64,000 bases of DNA from Achromobacter veterisilvae (GTDB taxonomy: Bacteria; Pseudomonadota; Gammaproteobacteria; Burkholderiales; Burkholderiaceae_B), in NCBI RefSeq assembly GCF_900496975.1, contig NZ_UFQC01000033.1, forward strand, positions 1 through 64,000, read 5' to 3'. Shown in pieces: positions 27,527 through 38,094 of this stretch; the first letter of the stretch is position 1, and each line of letters opens with the position of its first letter. The position numbers were made by a program, and so were the translations under genes. The notes below the pieces were generated by a model. The model did no database searches. It saw nothing but the letters and a program-made list of their open reading frames with translations, and was not told the origin of the DNA.

Positions 27527-27861
27527 GTACTGTATTTGAATGCTTGTTTAAACAGCGTATTAATGCGATCGCAAATAAAAAAACAAGCACAGGTTTTCGC
27601 GCGGCGCCAGTGCCTTATTAAGGTCTGTTTGCGATTTCTCCAGTGATTTCACGGGTTTGCGGAGATCATGCGTCACGATTAAAGGCAGTCGCAAAAATAT
27701 TGGGGATTACACGCAGTGACAGTATGGCGCCTTGCTTCCAGAATACCGGCCACACCGTATTTTTGCCCAAGAAGCCGGCGACGGGCGATACGGATTACGG
27801 GGCACCCACCCGATAAGCCGCATCGAACAGAGCCGCTCAAAACCTCGCTGGAGAACTCCGC
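27527..27861. promoter_or_regulatory. Leader/promoter region of the liv operon
   Basis: These 335 bp have no supportable gene and are less GC-rich than the surroundings (AT-rich from 27535 to 27720). A perfect 10-bp palindrome, TGTTTAAACA, lies at 27545-27554. An A-run (27577-27583) sits downstream of LysR 1. The promoter of livK2 must lie here, and the length suggests a regulated leader. TGGAGAA at ~27850 is the livK2 ribosome site. Confidence 0.4.
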
Positions 27862-28977
27862 ATGAAGTTTCTGCATCGTCTTACCCCGGTAGCCGTCGCG
27901 CTTGGGGCGCTTGCCCTGGCCGGCGCCGTGCACGCAGCCGACACGATCAAAATCGGCATTCCCCAGCCCATGACCGGTCCCAATACGCAGTACGGCGACC
28001 AGATCCAGGCTGGCGCGCTGACCGCCATCGAGACCATCAACGCCAAGGGCGGGGTCAAGGGCAAGAAGCTCGAGCCCATCCTTATCGACGACGGCTGCGA
28101 ACCCAAGCAGGCCGTGCCCGCCGCCAACCGCGTGGTCAACTCCGGCGCCAAGTTCGCCGTGGCCCATGCGTGCTCCGGCGTGACCGTGGCCGCCGTGAAG
28201 GTCTACGAAGAAGAAGGCATCGTCGGCATCACCCCGGGCGCCACTTCGCCGCTGGTCACCGACACGATCAAGCCGCATTTCTTCTTCCGCACCATCGGCC
28301 GCGACGACCAGCAAGGCCCGTACGCCGCGAACTACATCGCCAAGAGCCTGAAGCCCAAGAAGGTCGCCGTGCTGCACGACAAGCAGACCTACGGTTCGGG
28401 CGTGGCCACCCAGGTCAAGGACAGCCTGGCCAAGGAAGGCGTGAACGTCGCGATGTTCGAAGGCATCAACGTCGGCGACAGCGACTACTCGGCCATCATC
28501 ACCAAGCTGAAGTCGGCCGGCGTGGACCTGGTCTATTTCGGCGGCTACCACCCCGAACTGGGCCTGCTGCTGCGCCAGTCGCGCGAACAGGGCCTGAAGG
28601 TCCAGTTCATGGGTCCGGAAGGCACGGCCAACCAGGACCTGGTGGCGATCGCCGGCCCGGCCATCGAAGGCCTGCTGGTCACGCTGCCCGCCGACTTCAC
28701 CAAGCTGCCCGGCAACGAAGGCATCGTGAAGGCGTTCAAGGACGCCAAGCGCGATCCGGACGGCGCGTTCCAGATGCCGGCGTACGCCGCCGTGCAGATC
28801 CTGGCCGACAGCATCACCGCGGTGGGCGAGGATCCCGCCAAGGTGGCCGACTACATGCACAAGACGGCTTTCAACACGGGGATCGGCAAGGTCGAGTACG
28901 ACGCCAAGGGCGATCTGAAGAACTTCGAATTCGCAGTCTACAAGTGGGACAAGGACGGCAAAAAGACCCAGCTGTAA
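27862..28977 (+). CDS. livK: Branched-chain amino acid-type substrate-binding protein (LivK paralogue 2)
   Basis: The protein has 371 residues: a Sec signal peptide (~1-22, AGAVHA) and then DTIKIGIPQPMTGPNTQYGD, a LivK-type type I binding fold. It shares with the protein at 16141 the blocks DDGCEPKQ, FRTIGRDDQQGP and HDKQ-x-YG. It is the first gene of livK-H-M-G-F and supplies branched-chain amino acids or a related ligand to the permease. The 191-bp gap to livH contains strong secondary structure, which probably keeps livK message in excess. Confidence 0.93.
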   Translation: MKFLHRLTPVAVALGALALAGAVHAADTIKIGIPQPMTGPNTQYGDQIQAGALTAIETINAKGGVKGKKLEPILIDDGCEPKQAVPAANRVVNSGAKFAVAHACSGVTVAAVKVYEEEGIVGITPGATSPLVTDTIKPHFFFRTIGRDDQQGPYAANYIAKSLKPKKVAVLHDKQTYGSGVATQVKDSLAKEGVNVAMFEGINVGDSDYSAIITKLKSAGVDLVYFGGYHPELGLLLRQSREQGLKVQFMGPEGTANQDLVAIAGPAIEGLLVTLPADFTKLPGNEGIVKAFKDAKRDPDGAFQMPAYAAVQILADSITAVGEDPAKVADYMHKTAFNTGIGKVEYDAKGDLKNFEFAVYKWDKDGKKTQL

Positions 28978-29010
28978 ACTCGCGATCCCGCCGGCGGGTC
29001 GCCGGCGTGT

Positions 29011-29096
29011 AGGGCCTGTCGTCTTCGTCCTGCCGTAATCCGCGTAGCGATGCGCCAAAAGCGCTGTGCGGCCGGCAGGGGCCGGTGGCAGGCCCT
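29011..29096 (+). repeat. Nested inverted repeat in the livK-livH gap
   Basis: AGGGCCTG (29011-29018) pairs with CAGGCCCT (29089-29096). Inside it, CCTGCCG (29029-29035) pairs with CGGCAGG (29073-29079). The whole makes an 86-bp foldable element just after livK. It may be a REP-like element or an mRNA-stabilising structure. Confidence 0.55.
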
Positions 29097-29114
29097 TATG
29101 AAATACGCCCAGGT

Positions 29115-29147
29115 TTCCGGCTCCGGGTCTCTCTACCGGAGCCGGAA
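29115..29147 (+). promoter_or_regulatory. 12-bp hairpin before the livH ribosome site
   Basis: TTCCGGCTCCGG (29115-29126), a 9-nt loop, and CCGGAGCCGGAA (29136-29147) form a perfect 12-bp stem, 6 bp before GGAG (29154). No T-run follows, so it is more likely to control RNA processing or livH translation than to terminate. Confidence 0.6.
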
Positions 29148-29168
29148 CTATTTGGAGCAAGAGAAATA

Positions 29169-30094
29169 ATGTCTGACCTCATACCCCAACTTACCCAGCA
29201 ATTCTTCAATGGATTGTCTCTGGGCGCGATCTATGCGTTGATCGCCATCGGCTACACAATGGTCTACGGCATCATCGGTATGATCAACTTCGCCCATGGC
29301 GAAATCTACATGATCGGCGCCTATGTCGGCCTGGTCACCCTGACCGCCATCGGCACCAACAGCGGCCTGCCCATGCCGTTCATCATCGCGGCGATGCTGG
29401 TCGTGGCCATCGTCGTCACCGGCATCTACGGCTTTTCGGTCGAACGCGTCGCCTACCGTCCCGTGCGGGGCAGTCCGCGCCTGGTGGCGCTGATCTCGGC
29501 CATCGGGATGTCGATCTTCCTCCAGAACTGGGTGGCCCTGGGCCAGGGCGCGCGCGACATGGCCGTGCCTTCGCTGGTGTCGGGCGCCTGGACGTTCCAC
29601 ATGGGATCCGAGTTCGACGTGACGGTCCCGTATTCGCGCATCATGATCATCCTGGTCACGGTGACGCTGATGATCGCGCTGACGCTCTTCATCAAGTATT
29701 CCCGCATGGGCCGCGCGTCGCGCGCGTGCTCGCAAGACATGCACATGGCGAATCTGCTGGGCATCGACACCAACCGCGTGATCTCGTTCACGTTCGTGAT
29801 GGGCGCGATCCTGGCGGCGGTGGGCGGCGTGCTGATCGCCATCACCATCGGCAAGCTCAATCCCTTCATCGGCTTCCTGGCGGGCATCAAGGCCTTCACG
29901 GCGGCGGTGCTGGGCGGCATCGGCAGCATCCCGGGCGCCATGCTCGGCGGCGTGCTGCTGGGCCTGGCCGAGACCTTCGCGGCCGCCTACATCTCGTCGC
30001 AGTACAAGGACATCGTGGCGTTCTCGCTGCTGATCCTGATCCTGCTGTTCCGTCCCACCGGGCTGTTGGGCAAACCTGAGGTGGAAAAAGTCTG

Positions 30095-30095
<1 letters not shown>
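29169..30095 (+). CDS. livH: Branched-chain amino acid ABC permease LivH
   Basis: The protein has 308 residues, the same length as E. coli LivH, when started at [18 protein letters not shown] lies upstream. It is an integral membrane protein with about eight hydrophobic segments and the family motifs [32 protein letters not shown] and the late [14 protein letters not shown] longer in-frame start exists but would read through the hairpin region. It forms the channel with LivM. Its stop overlaps the livM start by 1 bp. Confidence 0.95.
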
Positions 30096-31326
<1,231 letters not shown>

Positions 31327-31330
<4 letters not shown>

Positions 31331-32093
31331 GCGAGGCATTGCTGAAAGTTTCCGGGCTCACCATGCGGTTCGGCGGCCTGCTGGCCGTGGACAGCGTGGC
31401 GTTCGAAGTCAAATCCGACGAGGTGTTCGCCATCATCGGCCCCAACGGGGCCGGCAAGACGACCGTGTTCAACTGCGTGGGCGGCTTCTATTCGCCGACC
31501 GCGGGCGATATCACCATGGACGGCAAGGCCATCACCGGCCTGCCCAGCCACAAGGTGGCGCGCCACGGGCTGGTGCGCACGTTCCAGAACGTGCGGCTGT
31601 TCAAGCAGTTGACCGTGCTGGAGAACCTGCTGGTCGCCCAGCACACCCAGGTGGAGTCGCGGCTCTTGCCGGGCCTGCTCAAGCTCAAGTCGTATCGCCA
31701 GTCGGAAGCCGACGCGCTGTCGCGCGCGGCCCAGTGGCTGGATTTCATGGGGCTGCGCGAGTTCGCCAACCGCGAGGCGGGCAATCTGGCCTACGGCCAC
31801 CAGCGCCGCCTGGAGATCGCGCGCTGCATGATCACCAAGCCGCGCCTGCTGATGCTGGACGAGCCGGCCGCGGGCCTGAATCCCCAGGAAAAGCGCGACC
31901 TGCAATCGCTGATCGACCAGTTGCGGCGCGAATTCGGCGTCGCGGTCCTGCTGATCGAGCACGACATGAGCCTGATCATGGGCATTTCCGACCGCATCCT
32001 CGTCATGGAGCACGGCAAGCCCATCACTACCGGCACCCCCGAGCAGGTGCGCAACGACGAGCGCGTCATCAAGGCGTACCTGGGGGAGGAATG

Positions 32094-32094
<1 letters not shown>
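31327..32094 (+). CDS. livG: Branched-chain amino acid ABC ATPase LivG
   Basis: The protein has 255 residues and starts [10 protein letters not shown], overlapping livM by 4 bp. It carries Walker [10 protein letters not shown], the characteristic LivG insertion after FQNVRLFK, the signature [12 protein letters not shown] (LSGGQ variant), Walker [13 protein letters not shown] and the H-loop IEHDM. It is one of the two ATPases of the LivHMGF importer. Confidence 0.95.
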
Positions 32095-32795
<701 letters not shown>

Positions 32796-32814
32796 TGTTG
32801 GCCGGACGCGGCGC

Positions 32815-32988
32815 TTGCCAGTGTCTGACACCCTTTGGTACGCCGGCCCAGGTTGAAGGGCGGCTACCCAGGGTGTCAGACACCTCGGGCTCTTGCCAGT
32901 GTCTGACACCCTTCGTACGTCGGCTCAGGTTGAAGGGCGCCTACCCAGGGTGTCAGACACTCTCCATGATGCCCAGGGTGTCAGACAC
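32815..32988. repeat. GTGTC-N-GACAC palindrome cluster 2 (5 copies, 78-bp tandem duplication)
   Basis: Copies of the palindrome are at 32821, 32873, 32899, 32950 and 32978 (centres T,A,T,A,A). The first four form a tandem pair of ~78-bp units. Each unit begins TTGCCA, carries one T-centred and one A-centred copy about 40 bp apart, and shares the inner AGGTTGAAGGGCG. The cluster lies in the 217-bp gap between convergent livF and the racemase gene. Confidence 0.9.
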
Positions 32989-33012
32989 CCACCCAACGTG
33001 CCCGCATGCCTC

Positions 33013-33756
33013 CTACGCTGCGACCCGCTCCTGCGCCTGTTCGTCCAGGTAATGGGCGATGGCCGCGCGGGCCAGCGCGTCGATGGAGTCCGTCAGCGTG
33101 ATGCCCAGGCTGGGGCGCAGCGCATGCGGCACGGCCAGCGGCAGTTCGGTGCAGCCCAGCACGACGGCGTCGGCGCCGCGCGCCTTCAGGCGGGCGATGC
33201 ATTCGGCGGCGGGAGCAAAAGCGTCTTCGAGCCGATTGGCCTTGACGGCGCGGATCGAGCCCATGCAGTAGCGTTCGACCTCGTCGTCGTCCGGCACGAT
33301 GCATTCGTAGCCTTGCGCTTCCAGGTGCCGCTGGTAGAGGCCCAGCTTGAGCGTGGCCGCCGTGCCCATCAGGCCGATGCGGCCCTTGGGCAGGCCCAGG
33401 CGCCGCAGGTCTTCGATGACGGCCTGGATGATGTGCAGCACCGGCAGGCGCGTGGACGCGGCGATCTGGTCGTACCAGAGATGGGCCGTGTTGCAGGGGA
33501 TGGCGATGAGCTGCGCGCCGGCCCGCTCCAGGAAGCGCACCCCTTCGGCCATGTGGGGCAGGGGATTTTCGCCGCCGGCCATGTAGGCGCTGGAACGGTC
33601 GGGAATGCGGGGATCGTTGCGCAGCAGGGTGGGGATGTGCTGCTGGTCGACATCGGCGGGCGTCAGCGCCGCCAGGCGTAGGGCAAAGGCCGCGCCGGCC
33701 ATGGGCCCCATGCCGCCCAATACACCCAGGTAACAACCCTGGGAATAGGTATTCAC
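33013..33756 (-). CDS. Aspartate/glutamate racemase family protein
   Basis: The protein has 247 residues. The two catalytic cysteines of the cofactor-independent racemases are present, in PCNTAHLWYD and LGCTELPLA. GVLGGMGPMAG opens the fold, as in YgeA-type broad-specificity amino acid racemases. No ATG suits the family start. A GTG at 33756 has GGAG 8 bp upstream and begins 2 bp after the D-aminoacylase stop, so it is chosen. As the third gene after a Bug receptor and a D-aminoacylase, it probably converts the freed D-amino acid to the L form. Confidence 0.87.
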   Translation of the reverse strand: MNTYSQGCYLGVLGGMGPMAGAAFALRLAALTPADVDQQHIPTLLRNDPRIPDRSSAYMAGGENPLPHMAEGVRFLERAGAQLIAIPCNTAHLWYDQIAASTRLPVLHIIQAVIEDLRRLGLPKGRIGLMGTAATLKLGLYQRHLEAQGYECIVPDDDEVERYCMGSIRAVKANRLEDAFAPAAECIARLKARGADAVVLGCTELPLAVPHALRPSLGITLTDSIDALARAAIAHYLDEQAQERVAA

Positions 33757-33757
33757 G

Positions 33758-35224
33758 TTATTCACTCCGAGACAATGCGTCGCCGGGCGCCAGAACCTGG
33801 CCCGGGCGTTCGGCGCCCGTCCGTTCCCCATCCCAGACGCGCTTGCCATTGACCCAAACCGCCTGGATGCCGTGACTTGCCTGAATGGGAGCTGAAAAAG
33901 TGGCCACATCTGTCACCGTGGCGGGATCGAACAGCACCAAGTCAGCATGATACCCCTCGCGCAGGCGTCCGCGCCCGGCGATGCCGTACTGGTCGGCCGC
34001 CAGGCCGGTCATTTTGTGGATGGCGGCTTCCAGGGACAGCAGGCGCCGTTCGCGCACCAGGGTACGCAGCACGTTGGTGAAGGTGCCCCATTGGCGCGGG
34101 TGCGGATGCGGATCGAAGGGCAGGCCGTCGGAACCCACCATGGTGAGCGGATGCGCGAAGATGCGGTTGACGTCGGCAGGGTCCATCAGGAAGTAGATGG
34201 CGCCGGCCGGCGCCAGGCGCGCGATGGCGGCTTCGTCGTCCAGCCCCAGTTCGGCCATGACTTCGCCGAAGTCGCGCCCGGTGGCCTGCGGATAGCCCTT
34301 GGACCAGGTGATCATGGTGCGGCTGGCGAGCCGGGCCCGGTCCAGCCGCAGCATGGTGGAGGTGGCGGGATACGGGTGGCAGTCCAGGCAGACGGGCTGC
34401 GTGGCGGCGGCGCGGCTGATGAGGTCCAGCGTTTCGCGGCTGCGGCCGTGATTGCGCTCGCCCGCCAGCTTGTGGTGCGAGAACACGACGCGGCAGCCCA
34501 GCTCGCGGCCGATGAGCAGCGCTTCCTCCATGGCCGGGACGATATGGTCCGCCTCGTCGCGCAGGTGGGTGGCGTAGACCCCGGGGCGTCCGCGCAGCGG
34601 GGCGCAGACGTCGATGATCTCGTCGGTGGGCGCGGCGCTGGCCGGCGGATAGAACGTGCCGGTGGAGACGCCGAAGGCGCCCGCGTCCAGCGCTTCTTCC
34701 AGCAGTTCCCGCATGGCGGCGCGTTCGCCGCCGTCGGCGGCGCGCGAGGTGTCTTCCATGACCGCCACGCGCAGCGTGGTGTGGCCCACCAGCGGCACCA
34801 CGTTGACGGCCGCCGGGGTGTCGCGCAGGGCGTCCGTCCAGGCGCGGAACGTGCCGTAGCGGAACAGCGGGGCGGGGCCCAGCAGGTCCAGCGGCTGCGG
34901 GATCTCCGCGCGCGCCAGCGGCGCCAGGCTGATCCCGCAGTTGCCGGTGACGACCGTGGTGATGCCCTGCGACACCTTGGGCAGCATGTCGGGATGCGCC
35001 AGCAGGTAGCCGTCGTCGTGGGTATGGGAATCGATGAAGCCCGGCGCCAGGACGCGGCCCCGGCCGTCGACGACGGGCGCGCCGGCGGGGTGCTCGAAGG
35101 CGCCCACGGCCGCGATCCTGCCGTCCAGCACGGCCAGGTCACCCTGGCGGGCGGGCCCGCCCGAGCCGTCGATGAGCGTGGCGCCCGCCACGATGAAGTC
35201 TGCCTGCAAGCGGGATGCCGTCAT
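33758..35224 (-). CDS. D-aminoacylase / N-acyl-D-amino acid deacylase
   Basis: This 488-residue amidohydrolase, starting MTASRLQADF, has the length usual for D-aminoacylases. The metal-site HTHDDG follows APGFIDS. Other family blocks are TGNCGIS, SHHKLAGERNHGRS (metal-binding His) and the late MVGSDGLPFDPHPHPR. It hydrolyses N-acyl-D-amino acids to the D-amino acid plus a fatty or acetic acid. It lies between a Bug receptor (2-bp gap) and a racemase (1-bp gap), so the three are surely one operon. The exact amino acid (Glu, Asp or broad) is not decided. Confidence 0.9.
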   Translation of the reverse strand: MTASRLQADFIVAGATLIDGSGGPARQGDLAVLDGRIAAVGAFEHPAGAPVVDGRGRVLAPGFIDSHTHDDGYLLAHPDMLPKVSQGITTVVTGNCGISLAPLARAEIPQPLDLLGPAPLFRYGTFRAWTDALRDTPAAVNVVPLVGHTTLRVAVMEDTSRAADGGERAAMRELLEEALDAGAFGVSTGTFYPPASAAPTDEIIDVCAPLRGRPGVYATHLRDEADHIVPAMEEALLIGRELGCRVVFSHHKLAGERNHGRSRETLDLISRAAATQPVCLDCHPYPATSTMLRLDRARLASRTMITWSKGYPQATGRDFGEVMAELGLDDEAAIARLAPAGAIYFLMDPADVNRIFAHPLTMVGSDGLPFDPHPHPRQWGTFTNVLRTLVRERRLLSLEAAIHKMTGLAADQYGIAGRGRLREGYHADLVLFDPATVTDVATFSAPIQASHGIQAVWVNGKRVWDGERTGAERPGQVLAPGDALSRSE

Positions 35225-35226
35225 GT

Positions 35227-36201
35227 TCAGTCGAGCTTCTCGATGCCGGCGGATTCGATGATCTGGCGCCACTTGGCGGTTTCGCGGTCGATCAACTGCT
35301 TGAACTCGGCCGGCGAGCCGGAGGCGGGCTCCGCGCCCAGCGTGGCCAGGCCGGCGCGCACGTCGGGGGCCTGCAGCGCCTTCTGGATGGCCGCGTTCAG
35401 CGTGGCCACCACGTCGTCGGGCGTGCCCTTGGGGGCGACCACGCCGCCCCACGAAACGGTTTCGTAGCCTTTCACGCCGGCTTCGTCCAGGGTCGGGACG
35501 TCGGGCATCAGCGGCAGGCGCTTCAGGCTGCTGACGCCGATGGCGCGGACCTTGCCGCTCTTGACCAGCGGGGCGGCTTCCGAGGTGTTCACGAACAGGT
35601 AGTCGAGCCGGCCGCCGAGCAGGTCCTGGATGGCGGCGGGGCCGCCGTTGTACGGGATGAACATCACGTCGACCTTGGCCATGCTCTTGAAGAGTTCGCC
35701 GCCCATGTGGCCGGTCGTGCCCACGCCGGAGGCGCCATAGGACAGGCGGCCGGGCGCCTTGCGGGCGCGGTCGATCAGGTCCTGCACGCTCTTGACGGGC
35801 GAGTCGGCCGGCACGATCAGCGCGTTGTACAGGTCGAACAGGTGGGCGACGGGCGCCAGGTCCTGGTCCACGTCGTAGGGCAGGCGCTTGAACAGCGAGC
35901 GGTTCACGGCCAGGGTGTTGATGTTGCCGTAGCCGACGGTGTAGCCGTCGGCCGCGGCGCGCTTGACCAGCGCGATTCCGATGTTGCCGGCCGCGCCGGG
36001 GCGGTTTTCGACCACCAGCGTGGCGCCGGTGTCGCGCGCCAACTGGGTCGTGATCAGGCGCGACAGCACGTCGGGCGAGCCGCCGGCCGCGGACGGCACG
36101 ACGAAGGTGATGGGCTTGTCGGGATAGCCGGCGACGGCGGTGGCCGACAGCGCCGCGCCCAGCGCCAGCGCGGAGAGGCCGCGGAAGAATAGGTTGCGCA
36201 T
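35227..36201 (-). CDS. Bug-type tripartite tricarboxylate receptor 2
   Basis: The protein has 324 residues from MRNLFFRG (AGGGGAAAC upstream). A signal peptide (1-23, ATAVAG) precedes YPDKPITFVVPSAAGG. The blocks VVENRPGAAGNIG, ADGYTVGYG and FIPYNGGPAAI are typical of Bug receptors. It is the first gene of the Bug / D-aminoacylase / racemase operon, so its ligand is probably an N-acyl-D-amino acid or similar. No permease genes adjoin it. Confidence 0.9.
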   Translation of the reverse strand: MRNLFFRGLSALALGAALSATAVAGYPDKPITFVVPSAAGGSPDVLSRLITTQLARDTGATLVVENRPGAAGNIGIALVKRAAADGYTVGYGNINTLAVNRSLFKRLPYDVDQDLAPVAHLFDLYNALIVPADSPVKSVQDLIDRARKAPGRLSYGASGVGTTGHMGGELFKSMAKVDVMFIPYNGGPAAIQDLLGGRLDYLFVNTSEAAPLVKSGKVRAIGVSSLKRLPLMPDVPTLDEAGVKGYETVSWGGVVAPKGTPDDVVATLNAAIQKALQAPDVRAGLATLGAEPASGSPAEFKQLIDRETAKWRQIIESAGIEKLD

Positions 36202-36333
36202 GATGGTTTCCCCTGTTTCTATTGTGGTCGAGGCCGGCAGATTACACCCGGGGCGGTCTGTCTCCGTCATCGAAAAATGTCGAAAACCTATAATCGGCCG
36301 TTATTGATTTGGCACGAAAACGCGGGGGAAAAA
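36202..36333. promoter_or_regulatory. Divergent promoter region, Bug 2 operon / LysR 2
   Basis: A perfect TATAAT (36289-36294, plus strand) lies 40 bp before the LysR 2 start. The best -35 at proper spacing (GTCATC) is poor. Just upstream, TCGAAAA occurs twice with a 10-bp period (36270 and 36280), so both lie on one helix face and could be bound by the regulator. Confidence 0.45.
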
Positions 36334-37320
36334 ATGGACGCGGACGCCTATGCGGACGAGGTGGGGCCGACTGCCGGACGGCCGTTGAACCTGAGGCAGA
36401 TCGAGGTGTTCCGGGCCATCATGATGGCCGGCTCGATCAGCGGGGCGGGACGGATGCTGCACGTGTCGCAGCCCGCGGTCAGCCGGGTGCTTGCGTTGAC
36501 GGAAAGCCGCCTGGGCTATCGGCTGTTCGAACGCGTGAAGAGCCGGCTTTCGCCCACCGCCGAGGCGCGGCGACTGTATGCGGAAGTGGAGCAGGTATAC
36601 GGCGGCATCCAGCGCGTGAACGACCTTGCCGCCAGCCTGGCGCAATCGGGCGCCGGCATGCTGAAGATCGTCGCCAGCGCCAGTTTCGGCCAGCGCCTGA
36701 TCCCGATGGCCCTGGACCGCTTCCGCAGCCGCAACGCCGGCGCGCGGGTGGACTACCGCAGCGTCACCTTCGACGAACTGGCCGCGTACTTCCTGTCGGG
36801 CCAGGCGGACATCGGGATCTCGATGCAGCCGCCGGACCATCCCAATCTGACCTCCCTGCACCTGGCCCGGGTGCCGGTGGTCTGCGTGTTGCCGGCCGCG
36901 CATCCGCTGGCCGCCCGCGAGGTGCTGCGCCCCGAGGACTTCTCGACCGCGGCCTGGATCGGCTATCCGCAGAATACGCCGCTGGCCCGCGCGCTCCAGC
37001 CGTTCTTCGGCGAGCGGGGCGCCTGCCCGGCGGCGGTGGAAGTGCATTCCCCGGTGACCGCCTGCTCGTTCGTGCAGCAGGGGCTGGGACCGGCGCTGGT
37101 GGACGCCTGGTGCGTCGCGCCCGATCAGGCCGCGCACATGGCGCTGCGGCCGATACGGCCGGCGGCCTGGGTGGACATCTGGGCCACGCATTCGAATCTG
37201 AGCGCGCCGCCGCTGCTGGCGCGGCGCTTCCTGGCGGCCGTGAAGAAAACGCTGGAGGAAGGGCGCCCGGCCGAAGGGGCGCCCGGCGATCTGCCGGGAA
37301 TCCCGGACGCCGCCGGCTGA
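36334..37320 (+). CDS. LysR-family transcriptional regulator 2
   Basis: The protein has 328 residues from MDADAYADEV; GGGGGAA lies before this ATG. The N-terminal HTH is at ~20-75 (LRQIEVFRAIMMAGSISGAGRML, QPAVSRVL), with the effector domain behind it (LKIVASASFGQRLIP). It is divergent from the Bug/D-aminoacylase/racemase operon and is its likely regulator. An upstream in-frame start would add 19 residues without similarity. Confidence 0.9.
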   Translation: MDADAYADEVGPTAGRPLNLRQIEVFRAIMMAGSISGAGRMLHVSQPAVSRVLALTESRLGYRLFERVKSRLSPTAEARRLYAEVEQVYGGIQRVNDLAASLAQSGAGMLKIVASASFGQRLIPMALDRFRSRNAGARVDYRSVTFDELAAYFLSGQADIGISMQPPDHPNLTSLHLARVPVVCVLPAAHPLAAREVLRPEDFSTAAWIGYPQNTPLARALQPFFGERGACPAAVEVHSPVTACSFVQQGLGPALVDAWCVAPDQAAHMALRPIRPAAWVDIWATHSNLSAPPLLARRFLAAVKKTLEEGRPAEGAPGDLPGIPDAAG

Positions 37321-37321
37321 G

Positions 37322-37337
37322 GCCGGGGCGCCCCGGC
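37322..37337. terminator. 16-bp palindrome between convergent LysR 2 and GST genes
   Basis: GCCGGGGCGCCCCGGC is a perfect palindrome in the 19-bp gap between the two stop codons. It could form a cruciform or transcript-end hairpin. No T-run is present. Confidence 0.35.
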
Positions 37338-37339
37338 GA

Positions 37340-37951
37340 TTACAGGCCTTCGGCCTTCAGCGCGGCCTGGACGCCCTTGTCGGCTTCCATGCGCTTGAAG
37401 AATGCGGCCAGGTTGTCCTGGCCCGACAGGTCCACTTCCTTGGCGTGCGCCCAGCGCAGCACGACGTAGAGATAGGCGTCGGCGATGGAGGGGGCGTCGC
37501 CGGTCAGGTAGGGCTTGCCGGCCAGTTGCGCGTCCAGTTGCGAGAACAGCCTGGTCAGCAGCTTGGAAGCGGAGCCGGCCAGCTCCTTCTGCGCGCCTTC
37601 CTCGGCCAGGAAGCGCTGCGCGCCGAAGATCATCGAGAAGGTCTTGTGGACATCGGAATTGATGAAGCCGAGCCAGCGGCGCACGTCGGCGCGCGAGCGG
37701 GCCGTGCCGTCGCCCAGCAGCCCGGACTGCGGGGCCTGTTCGGCGAGGTATTCCAGGATGGCGGCGTTCTGCGTGACCGTCCAGTCGCCGTCCGCCAGCG
37801 CGGGCACGGCGCCCAGCGGATTGATCTTCAGGAACTCGGGGCCCTTGAGCTCGTCGCGGCTGAGCTTGTGCGTTTCGTAGGGCTTGCCGATCCATTCGAG
37901 GACGATGTGGGAAGCGAGCGAGCACGCGCCGGGCATGTAGTACAGTTTCAT
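37340..37951 (-). CDS. gstA: Beta-class glutathione S-transferase
   Basis: The protein has 203 residues, starting MKLYYMPGACSLASHI, which is the beta-class bacterial GST opening with the conserved Cys10. It has the thioredoxin-fold cis-Pro in GAVPAL and a helical C-domain with the N-capping box TGDAPSIADAYLY. It conjugates glutathione to electrophiles in the cytoplasm. GGAGAC upstream supports the start. Monocistronic by layout. Confidence 0.9.
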   Translation of the reverse strand: MKLYYMPGACSLASHIVLEWIGKPYETHKLSRDELKGPEFLKINPLGAVPALADGDWTVTQNAAILEYLAEQAPQSGLLGDGTARSRADVRRWLGFINSDVHKTFSMIFGAQRFLAEEGAQKELAGSASKLLTRLFSQLDAQLAGKPYLTGDAPSIADAYLYVVLRWAHAKEVDLSGQDNLAAFFKRMEADKGVQAALKAEGL

Positions 37952-38094
37952 GTAAGGGAGTCTCCTGGAAGGAAGGACGGGAGGCACCCGTCCCTGGCCG
38001 ATATGGTACGCCACCCGCGCGTCCCTCCGCGGGGGCTTCCGGCGTTCCGGGCCCCGACACGACGCATTCAACCGAGTTGCCGCCGGAGATGTCC

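Noticed and set aside
33757..33909. Upstream extension of the racemase
   Set aside because: The extra 51 codons overlap the D-aminoacylase 3' end and have no similarity; a GTG with GGAG at good spacing explains the start.
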